5,344 nucleotides of DNA from an uncultured Collinsella sp. Lineage in GTDB: Bacteria > Actinomycetota > Coriobacteriia > Coriobacteriales > Coriobacteriaceae. The translations under genes were made by a program, and so were the position numbers. Location: contig URRN01000145.1 of NCBI GenBank assembly GCA_900550185.1, positions 1 through 5,344 of the forward strand, given 5' to 3'. Under the pieces are notes generated by a model. It was given only the letters and a program-made list of their open reading frames with translations. It was not told the DNA's origin and made no database searches. Below, one piece after another: positions 5,260 through 5,344 of this stretch; position 1 is the stretch's first letter, and each line of letters begins with the position of its first letter.

Positions 5260-5284
5260 GAGCCGTCTGGCGCGTGTCCGGCTC
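5260..5284 (-). terminator. Weak hairpin after the right-edge gene
   Basis: GAGCCG (5260-5265) and CGGCTC (5279-5284) form a 6-bp stem with a 13-nt loop, 21 nt after the stop of the partial gene at the right edge. On the - strand it is followed by TTCCCC rather than a run of T, so it is at best a weak terminator. Confidence 0.25.
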
Positions 5285-5305
5285 GTGTTGGGTTGATTTC
5301 CGATC

Positions 5306-5344
5306 TCAGCCGAACACATTGAGCAAATAGGCCATTCCCGCAGC
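5306..5344 (-). CDS. C-terminal tail of an unidentified gene (5' end outside window)
   Basis: The - strand reads A-A-G-M-A-Y-L-L-N-V-F-G then TGA (5308-5306). Twelve hydrophobic, glycine/alanine-rich residues are compatible with the end of a membrane protein, but too few to assign a family. The frame is chosen because it is same-strand with the ACT gene, and the following 196 bp (5110-5305) look non-coding. It could also be chance. Confidence 0.3.
   Translation of the reverse strand, partial: AAGMAYLLNVFG

Overview
The window looks like a chromosomal segment of a GC-rich actinobacterium. GC-ending codons dominate, and spot counts of individual 60-base lines give about 70% GC in the first gene and about 40% in the spacer at 1380-1480. 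Gene content and the GGGGAC-type intergenic repeats make a gut Coriobacteriia such as Collinsella my best guess. That is inference from general familiarity; no 16S or other marker is present.

Layout, left to right. (1) The 3' part of an adenine deaminase gene on + (1-1272), cut by the window edge. (2) A 209-bp spacer (1273-1481) with one copy of a paired GGGGAC repeat that starts on the deaminase stop codon, a candidate promoter, and a long hairpin that buries the ribosome binding site of the next gene. (3) A complete Cof-type HAD phosphatase on + (1482-2276). (4) A 119-bp spacer that is almost entirely two inverted copies of the same repeat. (5) A second Cof-type HAD phosphatase on - (2396-3238), convergent with the first. 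(6) A clear intrinsic terminator of the - strand (3264-3301). (7) Citrate synthase on - (3326-4744). (8) A small ACT-domain protein of the UPF0237 type on - (4822-5109), 77 bp upstream of citrate synthase and probably cotranscribed with it. (9) About 200 bp of upstream DNA with a palindrome over a possible -10 box, then the last 12 codons of an unidentified - strand gene at the right edge.

How they work together: adenine deaminase feeds purine salvage (adenine to hypoxanthine). Citrate synthase makes the first committed step towards 2-oxoglutarate and glutamate, and the ACT protein ahead of it may be a small-ligand sensor. The two HAD enzymes are generic phosphatases whose substrates the sequence does not reveal. 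The genes do not form one pathway.

The most unusual material is non-coding. Six GGGGAC cores form three pairs, and in every pair the cores start exactly 27 nt apart. A perfect 10-bp inverted repeat, CTAGTCATCG, brackets the first HAD gene and holds the stop codons of both flanking genes. That gene also has a 13-bp leader stem that fully pairs its Shine-Dalgarno sequence.
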